From the NCBI GenBank assembly GCA_034008185.1, contig CM067084.1:17946885-18010884 (forward strand): a stretch of 64,000 nt of DNA. Direction: 5' to 3'. Shown here in pieces: positions 36,001 to 48,639 of the stretch. The notes beneath the pieces were generated by a model, which searched no databases, was not told the origin of the DNA, and saw nothing but the letters and a program-made list of their open reading frames with translations. A program made the translations under genes and the position numbers. The stretch's first letter is position 1. Each line of letters begins with the position of its first letter. The stretch is from Gorsachius magnificus (Eukaryota; Chordata; Aves; Pelecaniformes; Ardeidae).

Positions 36001-39000
36001 GCCCTGAAGCATGGTGTTTGCTATCTCTTCAAAAATACATTTTCATTCACTTCCATGCATTTAAATATATCCAGTTGCTTTTAAATCACTGCTAAACTTA
36101 GGTATAGGACACAGTAAAAGAAGTTCATGTCCAACAAATCTGTCATTATCCACGAGACAACTGTTAACACAGAATGACAGGATTTTCTGATATTTTTGAC
36201 CAGCCATAAAAACTGAAATATAAAGGCAAGGACAGAAATACGGAAGCGAATCATGTGCTTGAGGAAATTTGAACTTCTCTCTGGAGAAATGCAAGACAAA
36301 CCCTCTCCTGGCCTAGCTCTGTCCCACAAAGTACTGCTACTGACTCTGTTCACTGCAATCCACTACTCAGAGAAAACAACAGGGAGGCTTTCCATCGACC
36401 CTCATGTTCAGTGCATCCAACTAATCACATTGGCCGCTCACTTCTGGAATAGCCATCTTATTAAAGCGTAGCCAGGTATTAACTACTGTATCTATGTTTG
36501 AAAGACACTCCTGGAATCTTATTATGCTGAGCAAACAGCAGAAGTTATTTAAAAATAACTAAATTTAAAAAGTAGTGGGTTTTGGTTTTGGTTTTTTTAA
36601 GTTACCATTCAAAGATATGATTTTTATTTCTTTGAATATGTTAACCTGCAACACTGAGGAAAAGGGAGAGCTGCAGAAATTGTACTTAAATATTCCATAA
36701 ATCCATCAATGTTACAAAGGCAGCCTTTTTATCAAAGGGCTCTGATTATTACCTAATCAAGTTAGAAAATACTAATTACACTATTAAGGGGTGTGTATCT
36801 TCCATATTTTCCCATGGGTCAGAACGATTCATATAGTTCTATTCAGTGCCTTTAAGATGGCCCCTTTTTAGTTGGCACCGGTTTGAACTCCCCATTTTTG
36901 TGTTATATACAAATACACATATAAAAAATAAATAAATTACCTTGAGGAAACAGATTGGGCCATGTTCTGTGCCAAAGATGTTCTTCAGAGTGGTCACTCT
37001 TGCCATATATGAGACGGCTGGCCCGCTAGCATTGATACGATTCTTTGGTTAATTTGTTGGTTGGCTACTTACCTCCACACTAGCTTTTTTTTTTTTTTGG
37101 CTGGATTTAAATTGGTTTTGTCACACAGTTTCAGTGAGAAGGTGAGAATGGTGGCAATTCCCAGAAATACCAATTTATCTGTGGCTAAAGATGTACATGT
37201 AAGCCTCAAGTACTTCTATACGACCTGCAGAAGACAGTGCAGGCAAACCCAAAAGTGACCACTTCCCCTGTTCTGCAGCCCTTATTCTTTCGTCTCCAGT
37301 GTTGCAGGTTTATTTTGTATGAACAAAGTCCCTGGGTGAATTTCCTATTTGCCTCTGTGTGCGTGTTATTTATGGCAGACACTGTACCTGGTCAGCAGCT
37401 CTAGAACTGGAGGCCCTGGACACTATATGCTGGGCTTCAGTGGAAAGAGAGATCTGCTTAATTTTGTCCCAGGTGAAGGAGTCCGGCGGTTCCTAGCCTG
37501 GACTACTGGAAGGTTTCCACATCCTCTTTGTCACATTAGTTGAGATGACTTGCAGTAAAAGTTGTCCAGTGAGTGTTAAGAACCTATTGAAAGATCTTAG
37601 TTTTATAGTGATATCGTTAGGAAAACAAAATAAACTCTTTAATTGTTAAAACCAATATATATGCTGATGCACCGTATTTTGATATTATTAAATAACCTAG
37701 CAGCAGTTGTAGTAAAGCATTAGAAACATTATCCCATCATCATTCCTGTGTTTTGGAGCTGCACTAGAGATCCCATAATCCATGTAGTTTAGCTACAGCC
37801 ATGTTCTTGCACCCCTACCCAGGTCATGAACTGCTTCCAAGGAAGAGAGCGTGAGCAGCATTTATTTTTCTAGTTGTGCTATTTCACTAATAAACGCTAC
37901 AACGTTCAAATCACTATGACCATTACCACAATTCTGGTCAGTATCTTGACTCGTTCTTTAGTACCATCCCTTGATTTTTTGATAGCAGCTCTTTTGGCTT
38001 TGAGAGTTTGCACTTGAAAGATGCAGATTCACCTGAATGTCTAAATGTTTCCAGTCATTTATGAATTAAAGACTACAGATCTTAACTTTTTCAGAAACTG
38101 CTTATGTTTGTCAGCATAGTTCCAAAACCAAGGAATGAAATGGGAGAGTAGCGGCAGCTCTGCATTAATTTTAACGTCTAAATAAAATGTACTTTCTGTG
38201 AAATGAAAAGGTAGTTTTACATAGGTTCTTCATTTCACTTTTTTTAACTGTTGGCTAAAACAGGTATTTTACTGGTTCTACTAAAATTTCTAATCGCACT
38301 GGTACTTGCTAGCATCTTACTTTCATAATGTGCCACAAAGTGAGCCTGCACTGGGCTAGTTCTTGCTTCAAATTAGAAACAGGTTGTCAGTGCTTACCTG
38401 AATAACCAGAAGCTACTGGCATCTCAGTAGTTTTGAATATCGTAGCCTGCATGGCAGCCATCACGTAGTCCAAGATTTGACCTGGGTCACCATGGTTGAT
38501 GTTCACGACTGACGTGTTGGTTTAACTATACGCTTAAACAAGTCCTCACTGCAGTAATAATACCTGTTTTAAATAACAACACAAGCTTAGTTTAGAGTGT
38601 TTTGTGAGGGTTTGGGGATTCATCAACTCACTGCTTTCGCTGCACAACAAGGCTCAATGCATCTTCCAGGGCTTTGTGCGCTTCAATTTACTTCCAATCC
38701 TGTTTTACTTCCGGGCTGCAGAGACCTCACGTTGGGGGAGAGAGGTCGCCAGGATCCCAGAGCGCTGGCCTTTCTGGTTCCGTGGTGCACAGAGAGCCGG
38801 GCTGCGTGTATGCAGCTTGCTGGCAGCTGGCCAGGGATGGGGCTGGCTGGCATTTCTCCGGCTCAAACGTGCAGTGCTGTCTCAGATCCATCCCACCTCC
38901 CTGGGGTCAGTGCTGCAGGGCCAGAGGTAGGAGTGCATGTAGCTGTAGCTGAGCTCTGCAGAAGTGGTGGCGGAAAGGTCTTTTAACTGTTAGTTACATG

Positions 39001-42000
39001 AAAACAGGAATATAACTGGGGATTCTCATTCCTAAATTAGCTCCAACCCCCTCTCAAACTGTCTTGCTTTTAAAACCTGGAAAAACTTCAAAGTCACAGA
39101 ATGCAGGAGACCTACAGAGGGCTTTTCAAGGGGATTTGCATTAGCTGTGAATGCAAATGGATTCTGGGCAATAGCTTGGCCTGGCCAGACCTTTTACTGT
39201 AATAGCTCAAGTCAGCAGGAGTTACTGCTTTCCAGGCACCTCTCCCTGGGTTGTCTTTACATAATTTGCAGCAAGGGAAGATGCTAATTGTAAAATGGGA
39301 CTGCTCCTTTCAAAAAGCAAACAAAAAAGGAAAACTGGACCGTTCTTCTGGCATTTCCTTCACTGTAGATAAAACCGCAGATCTTTTCTGAAATAGGCAG
39401 ACTCGCAGTTCTCCTTTTCAAGCGCTTCTTTTTTTTTCCAGAGCGTTGTAGAAATTAAAGGAGAAGCCCTTAAATTTACCTGCAGCAGTTAATCCAGCCA
39501 GGTCCCTGACCACAGCCAGTCGGCTCAGCTCACTCCCTTACCCTGTAAGAGAAGGCAGGCAGCAGTGAGGGCTCCGTTTTGCCCTCCAGGCAGCCACTGC
39601 CACCCCTGGCAAGAGACCTCACCCGTGCCCAGGGCAGATTGCCCAGAGAGCCACTGCCAGCTGACTGCATCTGTTTGCAGGCACAAGGCAGGGCAGAATC
39701 CAGCTTCACCTTTGCGCTGGGACCTCCAGTGAATTGACAGGGTCTGAAGGGAGCTGCATCCCTTTCTGAAAAAAGCCAGCGGCCTGCGGGCTGAACCCTT
39801 CATCTCTTGGCAAGGCTGGGGGAAGCAGAGGGAGACTATAACAACTCTGACACCAACGGGAGGACCCCACAGAGTGGGGCGAAGGAGCAATCTAGCGTTT
39901 CTCTTCTGGTGAACTACTTGGAGCTACAAGTACTATTACTCAATTGCCCACTTCACCACCTAACAGAAGGGAAGAGCCATCAGCTTTATGGTGGGCTACC
40001 CATGCAGTCACTGTGCCCAGGGATAAGGACGATAACCCTGTAACTTGAGGTGAGCTAGGTGGGACAGAAAAACTATCTTTTACAGGCTGAAAGGAAGCCA
40101 CTGTACCTTCTACCGCTCTTATTCCACTTGCCCTCTTTGCATAGAGCCATGTTGTTGCACAGAAACACTTACTCTTTCCACGTCCTCTCTCTCCCCCTCT
40201 CTCTTCCATGCATGCAAGTTAGCTGTATTTTTTTTTTTTTTTAAGACATAGATTTAGTTTAAACTTAAAAGCAGTTACTTACTGGTAATGTAGAGCACGA
40301 ATTATCTTCATTTTACCAATTGAAACTGTTGCTGTTGTAAATGGTCCCATGCTTCGAGGCAGTACTAAAACCTCTCTCTTTGATATGACGTTTATAGCAA
40401 CTCTGATGAACTCTGGGACCACTGCAACAGTGGCTCTGCTCCGGGACGGTATTGAACTGGTTGTGGCAAGTGTGGGAGACAGTCGTGCTCTGCTGTGTCG
40501 AAAGGGAAAGGCCATGAAACTCACCATTGACCATACTCCAGAAAGAAAGGAGGAGAAGGAAAGGTACCTGTCGGCTTATGATGTGGCTTCCCAGGGAATG
40601 GCCTTGGTCAGGATGTGCTTGTGTTCTGCTGCTGGGATGGGCCTGGAAGAAAACAGAGTTGAACATAAGGCCCCAAGACCACCCCTGAGCTGGCAGAAAG
40701 CGGCACGGCTCCAGTTAATGCATTTGGTTCCATTTAGAGGACTGGGGATGTGGAAAGCCCTGCATGAGCGTAAACTGTCTCAGCAGTAAGGTTAGCATAG
40801 CTAGGACGCAGTACAGAGCCATGATCACATGGTTCAGCCTTGTCCAAGACATCCCTTCTGTGGAGCCCGTCAAACAGCAAAAGCCAACCCTCAGTCTCCC
40901 AGCTTAGGTCCTCCATACCCCATTCCACATCAGTGGCTAGTGACAGAAATTGCAGATGGAGACAGGGGTAATGGTGTGAAGCAGTAACTCATACTCACTT
41001 TTTCTTTTGTGCCTCTGGACAGGATTAGGAAGTGCGGTGGCTTCGTTGCCTGGAACAGTTTGGGACAACCTCATGTGAATGGTAGACTTGCAATGACGCG
41101 GAGCATAGGAGATTTGGATCTTAAAAACAGTGGTGTGATAGCCGAGCCAGAAACAAAAAGGGTTCAGGTAAAAGAAGGCCTGGTTAACAGGGACAGCAAC
41201 ATTCGGACTAAAGGGCATCATAGGCATTTGTTGCAGGTGGCGGTACCCACGTGATGTGCCCACGGGAGCCTGATGGCCAAACGTTGATTTTTTTTTATTT
41301 TTTTTTTTTTTGTGGTGAAGTAACCGGAGACCAATTCTAATTAAGTCATTTCAGTTTAACACTAAAACAGGACAGAAAAGAATCTGGCCCTGATACTAAA
41401 TTCAACCAGATCAACTTCTAAGTCCCATCTGTCACAGTACAATATAGGATGAGGGAAGAAAGATAACAATGATATCCATTACTGAAATGCAAAGGTGTCA
41501 GTCTGTTTGGAGCTTGCAGCCAAATGAATAATTGTGAGGTTAACACTGATATGAAACTATCGGTGAGAACTAGGTGGGATATGGATGGGCTGTCATCAAA
41601 AAAAGTCAACTACGTAGAGGCTCGCACACTTGGGCAGAAGGAAGGAGGAAAGGGCAGCTGCATGCATCTTACCATAGCTCTGTAGTTGTCCAGAAAACAA
41701 ATTAACCACCCAAAAGGTATTCAGCACAGTTGCCTTCACTTTTGCAGGCAGGCTCTCCTCTCAGCTCATACTCTGTCTCATACTTTTCCCCAATGCACCT
41801 CCCAGGGCCTGTGGAACTTATATTTCAGTTGGTCCTAATTAAACACCACCCACTAGGTCCAAGGGGTTTAGGGAGATGACCACAGTGTTATCATGTCTTC
41901 CTTGAAATCCTCAGTTTAAGGAAGCATTTTGTGCACTGGATAATGTATGGATCTGGTCTTTTGGCCTTTGTGCCTTCAGAGGGCTGCTTCCTAGAACTGG

Positions 42001-42994
42001 AAGCACCTCTTACGCTCTCCTCCAGTACAGGGGACGCAGCCCATGTGGCTGATGGATGTGCTCAAGGGTTCAAGGGGCAGCCTTTGGCTAGCTGAGGGTT
42101 TGGGGTTCCATTTAGTCCTTGCACAGAAAGCAGGACAGCACGCAGCACCTGCAGAAAAAGCACTTTGCAACAGAGTGTAAAAAAATGAAGGCAGTTCGTT
42201 TGCCTTGCAGCACTTGCCCCATCGTTGTGCATACTCACTGCCTTTATTGCAGCTGCATCATGCAGACGACAGCTTCCTGGTCCTTACTACAGACGGTATC
42301 AACTTCATGGTGAACAGTCAGGAGATCTGCGACTTCATTAACCAGTGCCATGATCCTGCTGAAGCTGCCCACGTTGTTACTGAGCAGGTAATGCCAGGGC
42401 TTCTCTTGGCACCAAATGCTTGTTGCTATTTTTGTTTTAGTTGGTTTTAAAAAAAACAAGTATACAACCACACATTCAGGTGAGTTGAACTATGCTGGTT
42501 GAAACATTCACTAGTCCCGCGGCTGACTTTCTCCTTACCCTGGGCCTTGCCACATCCTTGCTGGGCATCATTTCAATTAACTTGCTTAGCTCACGACCCA
42601 CTGAACTGCATGGGACCATCACTGCGGTTTCTTCTTGTGCTGAACATATCATCAGCATAGACAGAAATGGCCAGTTTCTCACCAGGGTTCTGGATGGTGG
42701 CAGATCCTATGGAAAGCTCTGGGACATGCCAGAACGCAGCATCAGGGCTGGTAAGGGGCAAGGAAGTCTTGGGGCTCAGGGCATGCTGTCCCATGTGGAG
42801 CCAGGCACTTGTTTCCTTTTCCAAGCAAGAGGAAGCTGCTGACAATTTGTTTCTTCTCTCAGGCAATGCAATTCGGCACTGAAGACAACAGCACAGTCGT
42901 CATAGTGCCATTTGGAGCATGGGGAAAGTACAAAAACGGTGGGATCAACTTCTCCTTCAGCCGTAGTTTTGCGTCCAGCGGCAGGTGGGCGTGA
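32561..42994 (+). CDS. PPM1K: Mitochondrial protein phosphatase PPM1K (PP2Cm), complete coding region in six exons
   Basis: PPM1K is a Mg/Mn-dependent Ser/Thr phosphatase of the mitochondrial matrix. It dephosphorylates the E1-alpha subunit of branched-chain ketoacid dehydrogenase and so activates leucine, isoleucine and valine breakdown. Exons 32561-33000, 33583-33683, 40398-40563, 41023-41167, 42253-42387 and 42863-42994 join in frame to 372 codons plus stop, the same length as human PPM1K. An Arg-rich presequence (residues 1-30) fits mitochondrial import. PP2C metal and catalytic motifs are present: RKENEDRF (105-111), DGHGG (127-131), [39 protein letters not shown] and GTEDNST. No lesion is visible, so the gene looks functional. 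The gene converges on WDFY3. Confidence 0.97.
33583..33683 (+). CDS. PPM1K: PPM1K coding exon 2
   Basis: The acceptor TTTGTTTCCAG precedes the exon and the donor GTAGGT follows. The 101 bases encode [20 protein letters not shown] and then [13 protein letters not shown]. The helical stretch is the most divergent part compared with human. Phases (2 in, 1 out) match the neighbours. A 6.7-kb intron follows. Confidence 0.95.
40398..40563 (+). CDS. PPM1K: PPM1K coding exon 3
   Basis: The acceptor is TTTATAG and the donor AG|GTACCT. The exon encodes [20 protein letters not shown], then [11 protein letters not shown] and [12 protein letters not shown], the central PP2C beta-sheet. Confidence 0.96.
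41023..41167 (+). CDS. PPM1K: PPM1K coding exon 4
   Basis: The acceptor is TCTGGACAG and the donor CAG|GTAAAA. The exon encodes [20 protein letters not shown] and [12 protein letters not shown], the PP2C signature around a metal-binding aspartate. It ends in phase 0 after ETKRVQ. Confidence 0.96.
42253..42387 (+). CDS. PPM1K: PPM1K coding exon 5
   Basis: This is a phase 0-0 exon of 45 codons with acceptor TTATTGCAG and donor CAG|GTAATG. It encodes [20 protein letters not shown], containing the metal-binding Asp of the TTDG motif, and then the [20 protein letters not shown] helix. Confidence 0.96.
42863..42994 (+). CDS. PPM1K: PPM1K final coding exon with stop
   Basis: The acceptor CTTCTCTCAG precedes the exon. 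It encodes [20 protein letters not shown] and the conserved C-terminus SFASSGRWA, then TGA at 42992-42994. The GTEDNST motif supplies the last metal-binding aspartate. Confidence 0.96.
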   Translation, partial: AMQFGTEDNSTVVIVPFGAWGKYKNGGINFSFSRSFASSGRWA

Positions 42995-45944
42995 CGACCT
43001 ACCACAGCTATCTTTTCCTGCCATAACCTGGACACAGCGTGCTACAGGAGAACACATCCATCTGTTCATAGATTGGCTCAGTGTCTTGTCCATCTCTTCT
43101 GTTCCCAGTGTTATAGAAGATGCCACTGTTCCCTCGGTGCATAATGCCCCGTCGTTGCTTATGGCTGATCGTATTTTGCTGCATTTATTTATTCCAGTCG
43201 GCACTGAGGCAGCTATTTCTTTGGGTATGTAGTCCCAGCAGCTCTGCACATCACTTTGTTCATGTAGACGAGGTTCTGGGCTTTCACCTAAGGCTGGAGG
43301 TGTTGCACAATTGTTTCATACCTACCTGTATTACCCAGGACCCTTAGTCACCTGGCAGCTGCATAAGTCTGAGTCTCTGAGCCACATGATGGCTTCTTTG
43401 TATGTAAATATGTGAGGAAACAAACGCACAATGTTCTTAGGCAGACAAAGAGCGTGTTTGGTGTCTTCTGCTGTGCAGCCACCCAAAACTCCCCTGTGCT
43501 TCAGGAGAAGCGGGTGAAAAATAAGGGGGAAGTTTCAGAAGTGTTTAGGTTGTGATGCCAGTGGCATTTGGTGCGGCTGAACAACTTACTGAGACAGTGC
43601 TGCTTTGCAGGGTTTTATGCTCTCCCCACCATCATCTGTGATCCTCTAGCTCCAAAGAGACGGAGCAGGCTGGAGCCACGTGCTGTTGGACAGGTGGGAA
43701 CTTTTCTCCATTGGGTGCAAAGCCTGTACAGTCTCTGTGGACCACGCAGCAGCCCCTTGCACTGTCTTCTCTTTGGTGTGCCAGTGCTTGACAGGAGCAC
43801 AGAGGAGGGAAAAAGCTGCACATTTTTGATATTTGGAGCCTCTCATCAACTTGAATTTTTTTTTTTTTTTTTTAAAGAAAACCAGCTAATTTCAAAGAGT
43901 TTACTAATCAAGATTCTTTGGATGTGCAAGATGGGAGAGTTTATTTCTTCATGAATATATGAGGATTTTCCTGTCCTCCACTGAAGGTTTCTTTGAATTA
44001 GTCATGATCTCCTGTGTCTCTTCATGGTATGCAGGGAGCTGTAAAATGCCCAAAGCAGCAAGCTAGAGAAAGGAGAGAGCATTATAATAAGGTAATTTTT
44101 ATACATTCGGGATATTGTTTCTAGTAGGTGTCAGATATGCAGACACCAGAAGGTAGTTTTATACTTCAAGGAAGCATTTCCACTTCCCTTTCTGGGAGGC
44201 AGTCTGTGTCCAGTGAGGCACGGGGGGCCAGAGCTCTGAGCCAGCTCGTATCGCTGCTGTGACACGGACTGCGGGTGACCTGCTGGCACCAGGGGAAGAT
44301 CTGGCCTGGCGTGGCTCCTTCAGATCTCCTTCCTCCTCCACTCCACATCAGGTGCGCACCTCCTGTGGCCTCCTGGTCACCCTGCTGCAGTGAAATATGG
44401 GCAGAGAAGAACTGGGCTCTTCTCAAGAGTTGCCGCAGTATTTTTCTCATTCTATGGATGTTTCCAACAGCACAATTGTAAAAACAAAACAAGTGAAAGG
44501 GAAGTTGCCTGATACTAAATCACCTTGCAATAAGGAAAGATATTTCTGAGATGCCTGACCTGATTCTCATTTTCCAGTGTGAAGTACACATCTTCATTAC
44601 TTTTAGCCCTTTCCTTTTAGCCCAGGGTTACACCTTAGGCAGTCATTCCACACATTTTTCCTTGCCTCCGGTCAAAGGCCTAGCAGCACCCAGCAGAGCA
44701 CAGCGTTGTACTGATGGCATTAAGTACTGAGTGGTTAGAGAGTACGCTGGTTTTGTCCCTGGTTAATCACTTGGTGTATTACATGGTGTACATAATGTGT
44801 ATGTTGTTTATGAGTACAAAGAGCTTGTGAGTCAGCATATGTCAATCTCTGTTGTATTGGATGCTGTTGTCCAGGCCTCCATAACGAGCACATCACTGGT
44901 TTACAATAATAATCCCTTCTCTCTCTGCAGATTTTCGCCAGGGCTGGGGTTGAGTCTATACCTGCGGTCAGAATGTTTGCTCGTCATGGTCCTGGGCTCA
45001 GCCTTGCTTACCTGAGGCAGGGGGGCACTTTTATTTGTTACCAGCGAGAGCAGGTTCTCAGTCTCTGGCAAGTTTGAAGATTCCCACAACCCATTTGTGG
45101 CAAAAATTACAAAACCCAGCCTCTCCTGAGCATTTGAGGAGAGGTCGTACTCGACAGAGGTTCAGAGACCTGCTCTGGGAACATGGTTACAACTGGTTTG
45201 CGCTGCAGCGTCAACAGATGACAGCCTTTCTCCTGCCAAAGAAGTGACCTGCTAAACCAGCCAGTCCGATAGTCCTAGCAAAGGGTTAACCACAGCACGC
45301 ACCAGTCTTACTCGGGGCACAGTGAAGGGTTAGAGTCAAGCTCTGGAAGAGGGAGTTGCTGCGGGGGTGGCTTTGGTATCAAGTGTCAGACAGGCTTGAG
45401 CAGTGCTGTGGGGTTTGGATAAGCTCCATCCGCACCGTCCTGTGCCAAATGCTGCTCATTTCAGTTTGGCCGGCTGGCCGCCTATCCAGGCAGAAGATAT
45501 CAAGGGCGCAGGGGGTGTTTGTGACAAGTACACGTGGATCTTTTTGAGCAGTGCTGGATACTTGCCAAGCTGAAGAAATGGTATTAAATGCAGGCTGCTA
45601 ATGAAAAACACTGCAAATGAAGAGCAGGTGCTCTGAGGAATGACCTGGCTGTTAGAGTAGCTTCTAAACATTGACCAAGATGTAACACAAAATGACAGTT
45701 TTTCCTCTCCTTGGAGGTTTTGAGGCATTTTTTGTTTTATCCCTATCTGGTTGCCTGATTTCATGGAGAACAAAAGTGGTTGGGGGCTTTTCTTTCTTCT
45801 AACAGAGTAGTTATCCTCTCAGAGGAAGGATCCATCCGTAACTTCTTTTAAATTCTACAAAGTAAATTTTTGCAAAATAGAAGATGATTAGGTGAAGATG
45901 TATTGGCCGCTGCTATTACTGCCTTTATACAGTCAAAGAAAACA

Positions 45945-46030
45945 TTAGATTGGAAAGGACCCCTGGGTGGGATCTAGCCTAGCGTCCTGCTCAGCGCTAA
46001 CTTCAGAGCGGCATACCGCAGTGAAGGGAG
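45945..46030 (-). mobile_element. Decayed CR1 3' UTR relic
   Basis: The bases TTAGATTGGAAAGGACCCCT and then ATCTAGCCTAGCGTCCTGCT resemble, on the minus strand, the CR1 3' UTR block that ends before the octamer repeats. The copy is old and short. It sits within the putative PPM1K 3' UTR or just beyond it. Confidence 0.5.
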
Positions 46031-48177
46031 GGCTCCTGACATGGAAATGCGCTGCCTGAAAAGGGACGGGAGAAAGAATTTAGCATCCAGTGTGGTTTAC
46101 CTGTGGAACCGCTTAATTCTATTGAAGTTGAAAACTTACCAGTGTTTAACAGGCATTTGGTACAGCTATCACTAAGTTTCACAAATAAATTAGCACATAC
46201 ATAAAACTAAGACACGAGCCATTTTGCCCTAAGCGAAAGCGAATCAGTGGCAGACAGGAGGTTACAGAGCTGCATTGCGCACACACAGGTTCACTCCAGT
46301 TTTCTGCATCTCAATCTGAAGTAAACAAGCTACTGATGAAGATGAAATGCTTTGCCAAGTGGCCCAGTAGTCTGCCTGGTCCTCCTTCCATTAAGAACAG
46401 AGGTACCTTCACACTGGTTTGTGTGGATTCCTTACTTCGTGCTGCACATGGCAAGACTCTTGAGCGCCAGCTTGAAAAACGTAGCATTTTGTAGAAACAC
46501 TCCATTACCGGCACTGCTGGTGTCTGCCTCCTGAACCACAATACTGTTTTTTCCCACCAAGAAGATGGTGAACTCCCCTAAGATTTAGTGGGGCAGCTGC
46601 ACCAAACCTTGTTTTTCTCCCAAGAAGTTGGGAAAAACCTGCAATTTCCTGGGTGATAAATTTTTCATCATCTGACACTTCTCACTGAAGAGTCATTAGA
46701 ACAAGTCCCTGCCCTTACATTTCAGTTTTGGGGCTGTTTTGACACCGATAGGGTGTTGGCAGAGTGAGCTTTGCCAGCACGTTCATGTGTTGAGCGGGAC
46801 ATAGGTGTATGGCACTGAGCTTGGAGTGCACGGACTGTGAAGTCAGTGGAGTAAAGCTGTGTTAGGGAAAATGGAAGTGGTTTGCAGTAGTGGTACCAGG
46901 GGATCAGATTAGCAGTGCTGCGGTAGCATCCGGCCACGATATTCTTTGCTTATTACAGACTGAACTGAACATTAAGGGTGACCTGGTGAGCAAACCGTAA
47001 CAAGCATTTGCTTTTTTCCTGCCTTTTAGGCATGGATTCTGAACTCCAGTGGATCTAGTAAGAGTACTTTCTTGCCTGAACGCTCCCCCTGGTGCAGTAG
47101 TCTCTCTACGGTACAGGCAGTGCAGGGGGGTGGGCTGTGGGTGCAGAAAGGCAAAAAATGCTGCCCAGCTAGATACTAATTTTTACTGTGAGGATATGGA
47201 AGGCACAGGGGGCCTCATTTTGCTGAAGGATTTACTAGAAGAGGTGTTGAGACTGCAACTGGAGTTCCAGTTCTGTCTGTCTGCCACCTGGAAAGGGGGT
47301 TTTCACGCTTTGAAGAAGGAACTCACTAAAGCATCATTTGCAGCCTTGATTTAGGAGAGATTGGGGTCTCTCTGGAAGGTGAACATAGTGCAGGAGATTG
47401 AAATGGGGATGAGATCCAACAGTGTGTTTAACACAGGGTCCTCAACACAATCAGTCCCTTTTGGTTGAAAAGCTCAGGGTTGGAGAATAATCGTGGAGCA
47501 CAGTTTGTGGTCGAGAATGGAGGTGGGGGGAGAAATCAGCAATGTTACTGCTTTTTACATACTCCGGGGAAATGAAAACTGGGAGGAGCTTAGACTCACC
47601 ACAGGATTTCCTCCGACTTCCACAGGATCGGGGTATCGGATCACCTTTTCTGCCTCAGCAGGCGGATGTGCTATGGTCAAAGGCATTGGGATTTCTAGCT
47701 AAGGGCGAAGCACAAAATAACAGGTACCAGTGAAACTGGTTTAGTATTCATTTTTCTTAAATAAATTCAGCTGGGCACTGCTAGGTCCATTGGTCACTCA
47801 CCCAACAAGCTGGATGTACGGTATAGCAACACTCCGGGTATTCCTCGTTCTGAAGCTGCTGCTGTCAATGCAGGGATACCCAGCGGGGTGTCCTGACCCA
47901 GGATATCGGAGTGCCTGGGCAGCGGCACGTGCCATAACTGTCTACAGACTTAAGTGCAATTGTGTACATTCGTTACATAGTTTGCCTTAGGACTGTGTAT
48001 AATTCCTGTGGTTTGATGTTTATGTTTGGTGTAATCAGAATCCATAATTCATCTACTACTACATTTTACAGAGGTGTCCATTTTCCCTTTTTTTTTTAAA
48101 AAAGTTTGTTTGTCTTCATCAAATCAAACCTACAATGGAGCAGATAAGTCTGTACTGGAATGCTTAAAAGATCTTTC

Positions 48178-48183
48178 AATAAA
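48178..48183 (+). promoter_or_regulatory. PPM1K: Candidate poly(A) signal for PPM1K
   Basis: AATAAA follows an AT-rich UTR-like stretch. Alternative hexamers exist both upstream (46184, 47760) and downstream (48632), so the assignment is tentative. Confidence 0.3.
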
Positions 48184-48639
48184 AAATTGGCTTCCAGAGT
48201 TGTGTCACTACAAATGGATTTTTCTTCTTCCACCGCATTGCAAACTACCAGAAAAGTTTCTGCTTCTCAAGCTGTGTCACAACTGTCCTGTTAGCCCTAG
48301 GCCTCAGCCCCTGCCATAAAAACCTTGTGATAAACCAAGGCTTTGCCTACAAAAACATTCACCCAGTGACCACCAGTGCAAAGTACCTTCAGTCTCTGTG
48401 CTCCGTCAGCGTCCACGGGCTTTGCTGCCTCAGGGCAACGTGTGCTAACTTGCTGGTTTTGTCTTTTATATTTTGATACATTACAACACCAAGAAACCAG
48501 AAAGCCCTCTCTCCAAAACAAGTCCATCTTAAAGAATTCTTTCATGAAGCAGGACAGCACCCTGGGTAGTTGTCATGGTGAGAGCGAGGTCATCCTGTGA
48601 CACAGTGGAAAGAAAGAAATCGGGTCTCCTCAATAAAAG

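Larger units (their letters stand above)
42995..48200 (+). other. PPM1K: PPM1K 3' UTR and downstream sequence
   Basis: No coding sequence follows the stop. AATAAA signals on the + strand lie at 46184-46189, 47760-47765, 48178-48183 and 48632-48637, so the mature 3' end could be far from the stop. AT-rich, UTR-like sequence just before 48178 (about 47930-48180) makes that site plausible. An internal earlier site with a variant hexamer cannot be excluded, so the UTR length is unresolved. Confidence 0.45.

Noticed and set aside
42492..42842. 116-codon frame inside the last PPM1K intron
   Set aside because: It lies between two confidently placed exons, does not continue the PPM1K frame, and resembles no known protein.
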